From NCBI GenBank assembly GCA_018417955.1, contig JACTVC010000005.1, positions 558,001-622,000 of the forward strand: DNA of 64,000 nucleotides, read 5' to 3'. Positions 1 through 9,137 of the stretch are shown here, piece by piece. Position 1 is the stretch's first letter. Each line of letters opens with the position of its first letter. The stretch comes from Laccaria trichodermophora. Taxonomy: Eukaryota; Basidiomycota; Agaricomycetes; Agaricales; Hydnangiaceae. Under the pieces are notes generated by a model. The model had not been told where the DNA came from and made no database searches. It saw only the letters and a program-made list of their open reading frames with translations. The translations under genes and the position numbers were made by a program.

Positions 1-432
1 ATCGAGCTCCGCCTCTCCATCATTATCTCCCTTGGACCTAGTATACCACATAGACACAATAACAGCAACACTGGGCGGCTTCCGTTTCCTGTAGAACGTG
101 TCCGTCTCAATAGTTACGGTGTCCCCAACTCGAAAAGTCTCCTGGCCACTGCTGCTAGTCCGTTTTTCTCCCCTGTATTGCCGAGCCTTCTCACTTCTCA
201 TGCAAAACGCACTATAGAAGACAGTTTCTAAAGACTCTTGATCCGAATTTTCCTCTAGTTCTTCTTGCTCGTCCTGAAGAAGGTCTAGCGCTGGAATTGT
301 TGGCCTCGTGTGGATTGGCTCGCCCTCCCATGAACAGTTGAGGTGGCCAGTCACATGTTTCCTAGAAGGCGTTGCTAACGGTTGGAACCGCTTTGAGCGA
401 CGCGTTGGAGTTTGAGGGGGAGGAGGGGTCAT
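1..432 (-). CDS. ORC1: Origin recognition complex subunit 1, N-terminal part (runs off the window)
   Basis: This is the 5' end of a minus-strand gene; only the first 144 codons lie in the window. The protein starts MTPPPPQTPTRRSKRF, a basic Pro/Thr-rich N-terminus as in fungal ORC1. From about residue 65 it has the look of a BAH domain: FYSAFCMRSEKAR, then ETFRVGDTVTIETDTFYR, then VAVIVSMWYTRSKGD, with the GD and I-MW elements typical of BAH folds. ORC1 is the largest subunit of the six-part complex that marks replication origins; its BAH domain contacts nucleosomes and its AAA+ ATPase region would lie beyond the window edge. The ATG at 432 is preceded by an in-frame open stretch without another ATG. 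Another BAH-domain chromatin protein is possible because the ATPase part cannot be seen. A TGACGCGTCA palindrome lies 74 bp upstream. Confidence 0.68.
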   Translation of the reverse strand, partial: MTPPPPQTPTRRSKRFQPLATPSRKHVTGHLNCSWEGEPIHTRPTIPALDLLQDEQEELEENSDQESLETVFYSAFCMRSEKARQYRGEKRTSSSGQETFRVGDTVTIETDTFYRKRKPPSVAVIVSMWYTRSKGDNDGEAELD

Positions 433-505
433 CGCGTCTCTGTGCAAAGTATTGCTGCCAGTGGAATTGTCACGTTCAAGCCCTCTGTCACGCACGTGAT
501 GTGAC

Positions 506-515
506 TGACGCGTCA
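506..515. promoter_or_regulatory. Palindromic MluI cell-cycle-box-like site (TGACGCGTCA)
   Basis: A perfect 10-bp palindrome containing ACGCGT lies between the ORC1 start codon and the stop codon of the DUF6699 gene. ACGCGT is the core bound by MBF-type regulators of G1/S genes in yeasts, and ORC1 is a plausible target. A CACGTG E-box sits just beside it at 493-498. Function is inferred from the motif and position only. Confidence 0.4.
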
Positions 516-547
516 ATGTTAAATATTATGTAGATTATATTTAGGAA

Positions 548-1455
548 TTAGTAAGAGCGTGGTACTGGTCCTGGACGCAACGAAAGGAACAATTTCCAAG
601 TATGATCTTGAAAGACTACGGGTCGCAAACCCACGAACATTCGGTGACCTCCTAAAACATCCACACGTCTGAACCCACTTTTCATGGCCACTGAGTATAG
701 TTCATACGAGTCTGTAGCTCTTTGGTGTGCCGCATACTGAACGCTTGCTTCGTTTCCAGGAACGGATTTGAGATGCTCTATTTCCTGGGGTTTCAACGGC
801 TCTTGCAGATATGTGTAAATGGCGTCTAAAACATCAAAGAGGGAGATGTCGGAATTTCGGACCATTATGGGTCCCCATATAGTCATCCATGAGGCGAGAA
901 CAGGATGATCTGAAGTGATGTAAAGTTCGCTGGCCTTTGGTCGGACGGCCTTGGCTTTGAGATCAACGGGAAGAAGCAAATGCCGTCCTGAATAGATCCG
1001 TGCCAACTCTGGAGGGTGTATAACATCCCACAAGAGGGTGGGTATTGAGGGATCAAGCGGATTAGGGGTGAGATGAGGATGCAGGTGCAAGGGCACTGAG
1101 ATTCCGAGAGGTTCTGGTGGAAAAGTCCCCGGTTCCCATGCTGGGGGTAAGGGTGTTGAAGCAACAACAGGAGTGAAGTAAAGTCCCGGTTGTCGAGGCC
1201 ATAGCTGTGTATGTGCATTGGCGGCAGGAGTGGAGGCCGGCAAGGGATGATCAAGGACCCACGTCGACAGGCGCACGGGTTGACACCCGAACAAAGGAGG
1301 ATTATGGAAAGCTTGATCACTTGCTGGAGGAAGACGAACGGGGTGCCCTACGCTGGTGATTCAACTTTTTGAGGGACGAGACAGTTAGGAAAGAACTCAC
1401 TGAAGATGCTACCAGAATGGCCAAACCGAAAATTCATATCTGGTACGCGGGGCAT
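548..1455 (-). CDS. DUF6699-type basidiomycete protein of unknown function
   Basis: Two exons on the minus strand: 1401-1455, then 548-1347, joined across a 53-nt GT-AG intron (donor GTGAGT, acceptor CGTAG). The splice keeps the frame and gives 284 aa. The ATG at 1455 is the first in-frame start. The N-terminal half is rich in Pro, His and Leu; the second half holds a compact region with W-DV-HPP near PTLLWDVIHPPELARIY and a following PKASELYITSDHP strand, the pattern of the DUF6699 family common in mushroom-forming fungi. No catalytic motif, signal peptide or membrane segment is visible. The family has no known function. The gene diverges from KEX2. Confidence 0.62.
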
Positions 1456-1848
1456 AGCGGCAGGAGAGAATGGGACCAATAGTGACTAGTGACTCGCAAT
1501 CGCTGGGTTAAGGTCCTTCGGGAAGCCGGAGGGCAGGTGCCAGGCAGGCTGATTTGACCGCGATAGGAAAATTATCTGACGATTTGGATATTTGCACGAG
1601 GCTTTATAGAAAAGATATACAAAAGCCGTTGATACGACATAAAAGCCATTGAGGGGATACAAAAGCCATCGAGACGGACATCGCGACGAGAGACAGCAGG
1701 ACAAGGGTTGGACAAGGGTAAAGAGACAACACTGACAACAACCTGGAGACAAGGTTGGATGACGTGTGCACGTGATTTATGTATGCACGTGAGTTGCACT
1801 GCTTAGACGAGTTATTCACCGCAATACATACAAGGTATCAGCGTAGAG
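1456..1848. promoter_or_regulatory. Divergent intergenic region between the DUF6699 gene and KEX2
   Basis: This 393-bp spacer separates two divergent start codons and must hold both promoters. No clear TATA box is seen. It contains a short degenerate tandem repeat at 1617-1679. Minus-strand open frames here have low-complexity Cys/Ser/Leu content shaped by that repeat and are not credible genes. Confidence 0.5.
1617..1679. repeat. Degenerate tandem repeat, three copies of about 18-23 bp
   Basis: Three head-to-tail units share the core AAAAGCC(A/G)T(T/C)GA: one starting at 1617, one at 1639 and one at 1657. The second unit is shorter. It lies in the KEX2/DUF6699 promoter region. It could be a small minisatellite or repeated protein-binding sites. 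Confidence 0.55.
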
Positions 1849-4664
1849 ATGCGTTTGCTCTCTGCCATCCTCTCTGTTCTTGTACCCATCTGTCTAGCAA
1901 CACCAGAAAAGCGGACATACGGTACTCACAACTACTACGTCCTCGAACACATCTCATCCTCCGCTTCCGTATCGCTCTTTGATGTTGCCCAGGCACTCAG
2001 CGTCGAGGTCGTAGAGCAAGCGGGGGAGCTTCAACACCACTGGATAGTACGGAAAGAAAAGAGTCAGGCGGAATTTGTTGGCAGAGGTGAAATCTCCGAC
2101 CCCGTCATTCAAGCTTACCAGGACCTCCATGCTCGAGCAAATTCACCACTATCTCTTCGCTCGGAAGAGTTCAATCATGCACGCAGGATCATTTCATCTG
2201 TAAATTATCTATCCCGTCAAACTCTTCGCCGCCGGGTTAAGCGTGCACCACCTCCCCTCTCACCTCCTTCACCTTCATCATCTAGGGGTATAGCTGAGCG
2301 ACTGGGTATCCAAGACCCAATGTTTTCCCGGCAATGGCATCTAGTCAACGATGATTTCCCAGAACATATGATGAATGTAACACCTGTTTGGGACCTGGGC
2401 TTTACCGGCAAGGGCGTTATTTCATCTCTGGTCGACGACGGTTTAGATTATGAGAGTGAAGATTTGGCTGCTAATTTTGTGCGCAAACCATTTTCTTTTT
2501 CGTTCAAAAAAACTGAACTTACTTCAGGATGCTGACGACTCTTACGACTTTAATGATCATGAAGCCCTGCCAACACCAAAAAACTTTGACGACCACCATG
2601 GCACACGATGTGCCGGCCAAGTAGCAGCTGGAAAAAATAATGTTTGCGGCATTGGCATAGCTTATGAGTCGAAGGTTGCGGGAGTCCGTATTCTTTCCGG
2701 CCCCATTACCGACATTGATGAAGCGGCTGCTCTCAATTATGGGTTCCAAAATGTTTCCATTTACAGCTGCAGCTGGGGTCCTCCGGACAATGGACGGTCG
2801 ATGGAAGGTCCTGGATATCTCATTAACAAGGCTGTTGTTAACGGTATCAACAACGGACGAGGTGGAAAGGGCTCTATCTTTGTGTTTGCTAGTGGCAATG
2901 GTGCTGCGCACGGGGATCAGTGCAACTTCGACGGCTACACTAATAGTATTTATTCGGTGACGGTCTCGGCAGTCGACTACAAGGGCCTTCATCCTTACTA
3001 CTCAGAGCCATGTGCCGCAAATATGATCGTCGCGTATAGCTCAGGCGGCGGGAAACATATCGTGAGTCAACTTTTGCCGCTATTCCCTTCGTGATTTGAC
3101 CATTTCCTTAGGTTACAACTGACAAAGGAAAAAATTCATGTGCAACGACCCATGGAGGAACCTCTGCTGCGGCTCCTAATGCTGTCGGAGTATTTGCCCT
3201 CGCATTACAAGCTCGGTTCGTCGTGGTTTCCTCCTTCGATTCTGTAACCTGATTATTGAAGTGCTATAGACCTGACCTTACTTGGCGTGACGTCCAGCAT
3301 CTTTGCGTTGAAACCGCTCGAATGATCAACGACGACGACCCAGACTGGGAACGGACAGCGACAGGCCGCCTCTACAGCTACAAGTATGGCTTTGGCGTTT
3401 TGGACGCATCTAGATATGTTCGAGTAGCGCAGTCCTGGAAACTCGTTAAGCCGCAGTCCTGGTTCCATAGCAAGACCATACAACTTGCAGAAGGAACTAT
3501 GGATGCATCGAATACATTTACGGGGGGCCAGGTCATCGGTAAAGGAGGTATAAAAAGCACACTCACAGTCTCCAAGCAAATGTTGATCGACAACAACTTT
3601 GAGTCGCTTGAACACATCAATATCAGAGTATGGATCAGTCATTCGAAGCGCGGCGACGTCGAAGTGGAAGTTGTGAGCCCCCATGGTGTCAAGAGTGTCT
3701 TGGCTAGCACACGTCAAGGGGATCAAGCCGACACTGGTTATCCAGGTTGGACCTTTATGAGCGTCAAACATTGGTAAAGATGCGTCACGTTTATATCTGT
3801 GCTCGCTAACCACGGCGTGAACGTAGGGGTGAAGATCCTGTGGGTGATTGGATCATCAAAGTGTCAGACCAAGAAACGGAAGAACACAATGGCACCTTCC
3901 ACGGTTGGAATATGATATTCTGGGGCTCGACAATAGACCCTTCGAAGGCGCAGAAATTTGAGGTTCCTTTAGTCGACAATATTCTCCCTCCCATTGAGTC
4001 GACGCCTCGGCCAACCATTCCCAGCGCAACCACATCTATACAACACACAAAGCCCACCTCTCTCCTACCTGGTGATCACGGCAGTGCTGAGGGTGAGAAC
4101 ACAAAACCCGCCTTTTCGTCCATCAAAGAGGACGTTGCTGCTCCTACCAGTTCGCCTACTTCCATCTCCTCCACTCCCGATGAAGGGTGGTTTTCCGACA
4201 TGTCAAGTCTTGTCACAGGCCAAAAATGGGTCTTTGCAGCACTTGGGGCGGTTGCCCTCTTTGGCGTCGGTGCTGGTGCATTCTTCTGGAGACGCCGCAT
4301 GGTAAAATCAAGATCGCAGTATAGTGCTTTGGCCGGTGGGGATGACATGTCGATGAATGCCGTAGGAGGACACCAGATGACTGCCGCAACTGGTGGCCCA
4401 CGTACGACGCGGGAATTGTACGATGCATTTGGGGAAGTGTCAGATGACGATGACGATGAGCTGACAACACTTCGACCACCCCATGCTCGTTCAACTGCCG
4501 GCCTCGGCTTCCATTCAGGTTTCCTTGATGACGATGACCCTTCCACTGCTGCAGGCCTAACGCCAAAATACCGCGACCAACAAGAGCAGCCAGGAGAGCC
4601 AAGTTCCACAAACCGCGCTCCAAGCCCAAATGGCAGCGGGGGAAGCTGGGAACATGCCTCATGA
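1849..4664 (+). CDS. KEX2: Kexin, Golgi subtilisin-like proprotein convertase
   Basis: Five exons (1849-2478, 2528-3061, 3112-3215, 3270-3773, 3827-4664) give 869 aa. Kexin cuts secretory precursors after Lys-Arg or Arg-Arg in the late Golgi. Order: signal peptide (MRLLSAILSVLVPICLA); prodomain ending in basic RRRVKR near residue 130, the likely self-cleavage site; S8 catalytic domain with Asp in VDDGLDY (about 196), His in DDHHGTRCAG (about 234) and Ser in HGGTSAAAP (about 406); P domain (about 440-630); Ser/Thr/Pro-rich stalk; one membrane helix (about 725-745, KWVFAALGAVALFGVG); acidic cytosolic tail with YDAF followed by a run of Asp, resembling the tyrosine-based TGN signal of yeast Kex2. 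All triad residues are present and length fits the family. Introns of 48-54 nt are all GT-AG. The assignment is secure. Confidence 0.95.
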
Positions 4665-4841
4665 CCTCATAACTGGAATGAGATATACCTGTAGACGGTT
4701 GTATTTATTACCATCATCAAATAATTGCTTCAAAGGGACTATCTACATTCTGGGCACATTCTCTCCAAGAAATGTTTTCACAGCAATTTTACGATAGCAA
4801 AGAATTCTACAAAATGTACAAAAATCGCAAATGCAATTCAT

Positions 4842-6714
4842 TTAAGCCGTGGTACGCGTACGAGAAGTCCGACCACGATTCATTATAGACGCAGCAGATT
4901 CACTGCCGCTGGGGTGCGCCAACAAGGTATCTGCAGAGAGCAGTCCTGTCTCCTCTTCTGTCAGTCTGCTGTGCGTCAACGCGTGACGTCGTGAACGCGG
5001 TCGGTATATGAACGACTGCATGACGATCGTGACATCGAACATTAATGTCCCAGCACTTCCCAGAAGGTACCTAAATTAGCGATTAAATAAACGTCACCCA
5101 AAGTGAATGAATGACTGTTCTCTTACGGAATGCTCTCTCGTAAAAACGCGGTTGACTCTGGGGGTGGTAAGAAAGTCTTGGGTGAGAAAAGAATAGATGC
5201 TACATAGAAAGTATTGCCGAGGAACGCAAAGACAAATAGATACATTGAAAGTCCCTGCAACAAGTGTTAGGAAACAAACACATAATGATCGTTGTCAAAT
5301 CTGACCTCTACTGATTTCCTGACAAACTAAATCAAGTGGTCAGAACTAAAAGGAGGATGAGACGACGACAAGTTCATACATTTTTCCAAATTTGAGGTAA
5401 TCGTGAGGTAAGGTAGAGCGTCGTGCACATCCAAGCGAAAATGCGACCGAGCACACGTTCAGGAGAAGGCGCTCCAGGGTAAGGCTCGTTGTGAGGTGCC
5501 TCGTCCAAGAAAGGAATCGAAAACAAGTCAACAGCAGAGTCAGATGTTTCATAAGCATGGGTAGGTATTGAAGGTGAGTCTGAAATTCCAGTTATGGAGA
5601 CAGCCTTTGGGACACTATCCCTTGGAGAGAGGACCCGACCAATCTTGGTGGTAGAAACCCAAGGCACGCCAGGTTTGTTTCCTGCAAGTGTGAAAATTCC
5701 AAAGAGAGACCAAACACCAAGGAAAATCACGGTAGCACCTTTGCGGCTAGCTCGTGAGCTTCGACGCTGAGAAGCAGTCGGCGTTGACTCCTCCCCCTGA
5801 TCATCGGCCTCCAAGTCACGTTCCAATGACCTCCCACGACTCAAGGAATCAGTCTCAGAGAGAAATTGTAGAACAGCAGGTGATGCCGCCGAAGGCAATC
5901 CTGCGTGTTGCAGGCCAGGGACGCCTTGCCTCTCGATACTCCATGATACGCGCTTCCGCCCAATATTGTAGCCACCCTCTGAATGAAAGCTATCCGCCAT
6001 GGCGGCAAAAGCGTCCTCGTCGTCCTCCTCATTGACTGGCGCTCGAGTAAGGCTGGAAGCGCCCTCATGTGAACTTTCCGTGCCATAATGGGCGTGTCGC
6101 GTGGATACCCGCTTTCGGTCTGCATGGTGATCCTGCTGGGCAGCAAGAGCTGCGGCGGCCGCTACATTTGCAGCGACGGCTGATAAAGTGCGATAGCGTG
6201 AAGTACCTCTGTCAAGGGACATACGTCGAAGTGCGGCTGGAGAAGCCGTTGCACGAAGATGGGACAGTGAGGGCGGAGTGAGTTTCGGGGGACGCGCATA
6301 GTAGAAATATTGTGCTACAAGGGTACAATCCACGAAGACGAAGTAGGTCGCCAGCCATGTCTGTACGATAGGTAAGGTAAACGAGAAAACAGAAGGAAGA
6401 GATAAAAGCTCACTTGAAATGGAAGCTGGTGGGTCAAGATGCATCCGACAAGGTTGGAAATATCGCCTGGTGGTTTGTGTTACTGGAAGACGAGCAAGAG
6501 GAGAGACGGGTATGACCTAATAGCCAATTGGCGAGAAAGGGCAAGGCAAGGCCCTCACACGACTGCCGACGGATGTTCTCCAAAACCTGCCTGAGCAGCG
6601 TTGGTAGATGAATAGCTGAGATTAATACAGAGGTACTCACGGAAACTGAGCACCCAGCCAACACGCAATGGAAACGTAGCCCATCACGTCGCTCAGCGTA
6701 AACGGGTCCGCCAT
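4842..6714 (-). CDS. PQ-loop repeat protein, probable vacuolar basic amino-acid transporter (Ypq1/PQLC2 type)
   Basis: Seven exons on the minus strand (6641-6714, 6517-6590, 6414-6466, 5380-6360, 5306-5326, 5127-5254, 4842-5070) give 519 aa. Two PQ-loop motifs are visible: CWLGAQFPQVLENI near residue 20 and LTSRLPQIWKN near residue 385, each followed by a GL or S-EGL turn and hydrophobic segments, the seven-helix plan of the Ypq1/PQLC2 family that exports cationic amino acids from vacuoles or lysosomes. A hydrophilic insert of about 180 residues (about 93-275), rich in Ser, Arg and acidic residues, separates helix 3 from helix 4; family members often have a shorter loop. Exon 5 is only 21 nt but is needed to restore FVRKSVE before GLSMYLF. 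The start codon is 65 bp from that of ADE1, in divergent orientation. Substrate is inferred from family. Confidence 0.85.
5306..5326 (-). other. 21-nt coding microexon in the PQ-loop gene
   Basis: After the exon ending in PQIWKN, the next large exon begins GLSMYLFVFAF. The family needs a short basic linker with S-EGL between them. A 21-nt stretch flanked by TTTAG before and GTCAGA after supplies exactly FVRKSVE in phase 0 on both sides. Confidence 0.75.
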
Positions 6715-6779
6715 CGACAACGGTGAGGGCGGAAACAAACAAAAAGAGATATATAATTTGATGGAAAATATTTTTACAT
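6715..6779. promoter_or_regulatory. 65-bp divergent promoter between the PQ-loop gene and ADE1
   Basis: Only 65 bp separate the two start codons. It contains an AT-rich ATATATAATTTG stretch near 6750. At this spacing the 5' UTR of at least one gene must be very short or overlap the other gene. Confidence 0.6.
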
Positions 6780-7857
6780 ATGGCACTTCTCAACTCGGAT
6801 CTACGTGGACTGTCGCTTATCTCTCAGGGAAAGGTCCGCGACATCTACTCAACGTCGTCGACAGACCATCTCCTCTTCGTCGCGACAGATAGGATATCCG
6901 CCTACGATGTCATCCTCCGCAATGTCTGTTCAATATGCAAACTTCATCCAATCTACTCACATTAGATAAGGGCATCCCAGAGAAAGGCAAACTCCTTACC
7001 AAAATCTCCCTCTTTTGGTTCAAAAAACTCGCCCATATCATCCCAAACCACTTTGTAACTGCCGATATTGACGAGATGCCCGAAGAGGTCCGCCAATACA
7101 AGGACCAACTAGACGGAAGGACGATGCTAGTCAAGAAAGCTGAGGTCATTCCACTAGAGGCAATCGTCAGAGGATACCTTGCCGGCACGTCTATTCAAAC
7201 ATCCGCCGCGAACATACTGGTTAACCTTGCTGCCTCTAGGCTCTGCATGGTCCGAATATAAGAAATCCGGAACCGTGCATGGCATTCCGCTTCCGGAGGG
7301 CCTCGTTGAAGGCCAAAAGCTTCCTCAGGCCCTTTTTACTCCTTCGACGAAAGCCGAGCAAGGCAGTCATGACGAGAACATCTCTCCCGAGCAAGGTACG
7401 TTTTATCCGAATTGCCTTCCTCCGCTGACATTGTAGTGCAGCTGCAAATTTAATTGGGCAGGAACTGTACGATAAGGTATCTGAAGCATCGCTAAAGCTC
7501 TACACGACTGCAGCAGATTATGCCTATTCTCGAGGCGTTATCTTGGCAGACACAAAATTCGAATTTGGGCTTGTACCGTCCTCGACGGGAACCTCCAAGA
7601 CACTCATTTTGATCGACGAACTTTTGACACCAGACTCTTCTCGCTACTGGCCATTGTCGGGGTATACCCCGGGAGAGGCACAGCCCAGCTTTGACAAGCA
7701 ATACTTGCGAGACTGGTTGGTGAGCACAGGGTTCAAGAAAGGATTGGAGAGTGGACCCGAGGGCAAGGCAGGTCAAGGATGGATTATCGAAGAGAGTGTG
7801 GTCAACGGCACACGAGAGCGATATAAAGAGGCAGTTGATCTATTGACAAAAGAGTGA
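6780..7857 (+). CDS. ADE1: Phosphoribosylaminoimidazole-succinocarboxamide (SAICAR) synthase
   Basis: Four exons (6780-6923, 6971-7184, 7240-7395, 7442-7857) give 309 aa, the normal length for fungal ADE1. The enzyme joins aspartate to CAIR with ATP in de novo purine synthesis. Family landmarks run end to end: [102 protein letters not shown] and DKQYLRDWL. Intron 2 must be read as GC-AG to keep GSAW in frame; the nearby GT donor at 7189 leads to a stop. Cytosolic. The gene is divergent from the PQ-loop gene and 63 bp upstream of LIN1. Confidence 0.95.
7185..7239 (+). other. Non-canonical GC-AG intron in ADE1
   Basis: The exon before it ends ...GGATACCTTGCCG and the intron begins GCACGTC; it ends CCTCTAG before GCTCTGCATGG. 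Splicing G to GC gives GGC TCT GCA TGG (G-S-A-W), the invariant family sequence. The only nearby GT gives a frameshift and a TAA nine codons later. GC-AG introns are a known minor class, usually with a strong GCAAGT-like donor. Confidence 0.8.
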
Positions 7858-7920
7858 ACACGCTTGACCAAATAACAACTGGATCTGTATGTATGTAACA
7901 ACCAAGTAACAACCATTACA

Positions 7921-9066
7921 ATGGCCTCTCTAGCAGGCAAGAAACGCACCGCAACCCATAACCGCGAACCATCTACATCCTCAAAGCACACCTCCAAGAA
8001 AACGCGTTTCGTGGAACCATCGGATGACCCAACCGCTTTCGCTGAACAAGTTGACTCGGCGCTGGAAAACACATCACGGAAAGGCAAGGTTAAGAACGAG
8101 GGTTACGAGTCTGACTCGAGTGATGATGGCGAGGGCGTCGTGTTCAGTCGAAGGAAAGATGCAGGGGCTGGTGACGACGATGACGACATGTTTGCCGCTG
8201 CAGAGAAGGAGGAGTCGACCACGGAGAACGAGACTCTGAAGAAAAAGAAGGATCAGTATATGAGGCTTGGGGATATCGAGGGCCAGGAGTTTGGGGGAGA
8301 CTCTGGATCGGAGAGCTCGGATGATGTTGAGGACGAGGACGATGCAGAGCGGCGGAAGAAGGCTGGTATGGGCTTTGAGCTCTCCTCATTCAACATGCGG
8401 GAAGAGATGGAGGAAGGGAAATTCACAGAAGATGGAAGCTACGTGAAGTCATTCGATCCGCACGGCGTGCATGATCGTTGGATGGAGGGATTGGACGATC
8501 GCGAGATCAAGCTTGCTCGGCGCAGGAAACGGGAGCAGGAAAAGAAGCAACGAGAAAAGATGGAAGCGGAAGAGAGGGAGCTCGAACAAAGTGGAGGCAA
8601 AAATACTCTGGAAATGCAACTACTCCCTCTGCTCAAGAAAGGGGAAACCGTCCTCGATGCATTGCAGCGCCTCGGAAGACGGAAAAAATCAACACACAGT
8701 GCCAAGGGAGCCATTTCGGACACAAAACCTCAAGATGCTCCCACTGACATTGAACGCATCACCCATCTCGCCTCAACCCTCATGTCGCTGGGGGATACAG
8801 ACATCTACTCGAAATCCTATGAAGAACTAGTTCGCGGTATCCGCTCATCAGGATCTCTTGACCCTTCATGGGAACCTCCTTCCGCTGACGTGAAATATGA
8901 ATACAAATGGGATATCCCAGGATCGGGGTCTGATACTTTCGGACCATTTGGTGAAGATGAGCTGAAGGCTTGGTACAAAGCTTCATACTTTGGTCCGTCT
9001 GGGGAAAAGGTCAAGGTTCGTCAAGCAGGAGGCGCATGGGGAGACTGGGACAATGTTGTTCAATGA
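7921..9066 (+). CDS. LIN1: GYF-domain U5 snRNP-associated protein (Lin1/CD2BP2 family)
   Basis: A single exon encodes 381 aa. The N-terminal two thirds are charged and probably disordered, with nuclear-type basic runs (KKTRF near residue 35) and many acidic stretches. After a conserved SFNMREEMEEGKF and GVHDRWMEGLDD region and a coiled basic segment, a C-terminal GYF domain begins near residue 322: YEYKWDIPG, FGPFGEDELKAWYKASYFG. This domain binds proline-rich ligands. In yeast and human the orthologs are part of the U5 snRNP and the tri-snRNP, leaving before catalytic activation of the spliceosome. Length is close to CD2BP2. It follows ADE1 tandemly after 63 bp and converges with RAD54. Confidence 0.9.
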   Translation: MASLAGKKRTATHNREPSTSSKHTSKKTRFVEPSDDPTAFAEQVDSALENTSRKGKVKNEGYESDSSDDGEGVVFSRRKDAGAGDDDDDMFAAAEKEESTTENETLKKKKDQYMRLGDIEGQEFGGDSGSESSDDVEDEDDAERRKKAGMGFELSSFNMREEMEEGKFTEDGSYVKSFDPHGVHDRWMEGLDDREIKLARRRKREQEKKQREKMEAEERELEQSGGKNTLEMQLLPLLKKGETVLDALQRLGRRKKSTHSAKGAISDTKPQDAPTDIERITHLASTLMSLGDTDIYSKSYEELVRGIRSSGSLDPSWEPPSADVKYEYKWDIPGSGSDTFGPFGEDELKAWYKASYFGPSGEKVKVRQAGGAWGDWDNVVQ

Positions 9067-9137
9067 TCGTCTTTTTTTCTTGTTCTATGTAAATCTATAC
9101 ATCTACCTGTTCATTTGTAATTGAAAATCCAGCAAGC

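Noticed and set aside
1486..1819. Overlapping minus-strand open frames with Cys/Ser/Leu-rich products in the KEX2 upstream region
   Set aside because: They run through the short repeat, lack splice logic and domains, and exist in several frames at once.
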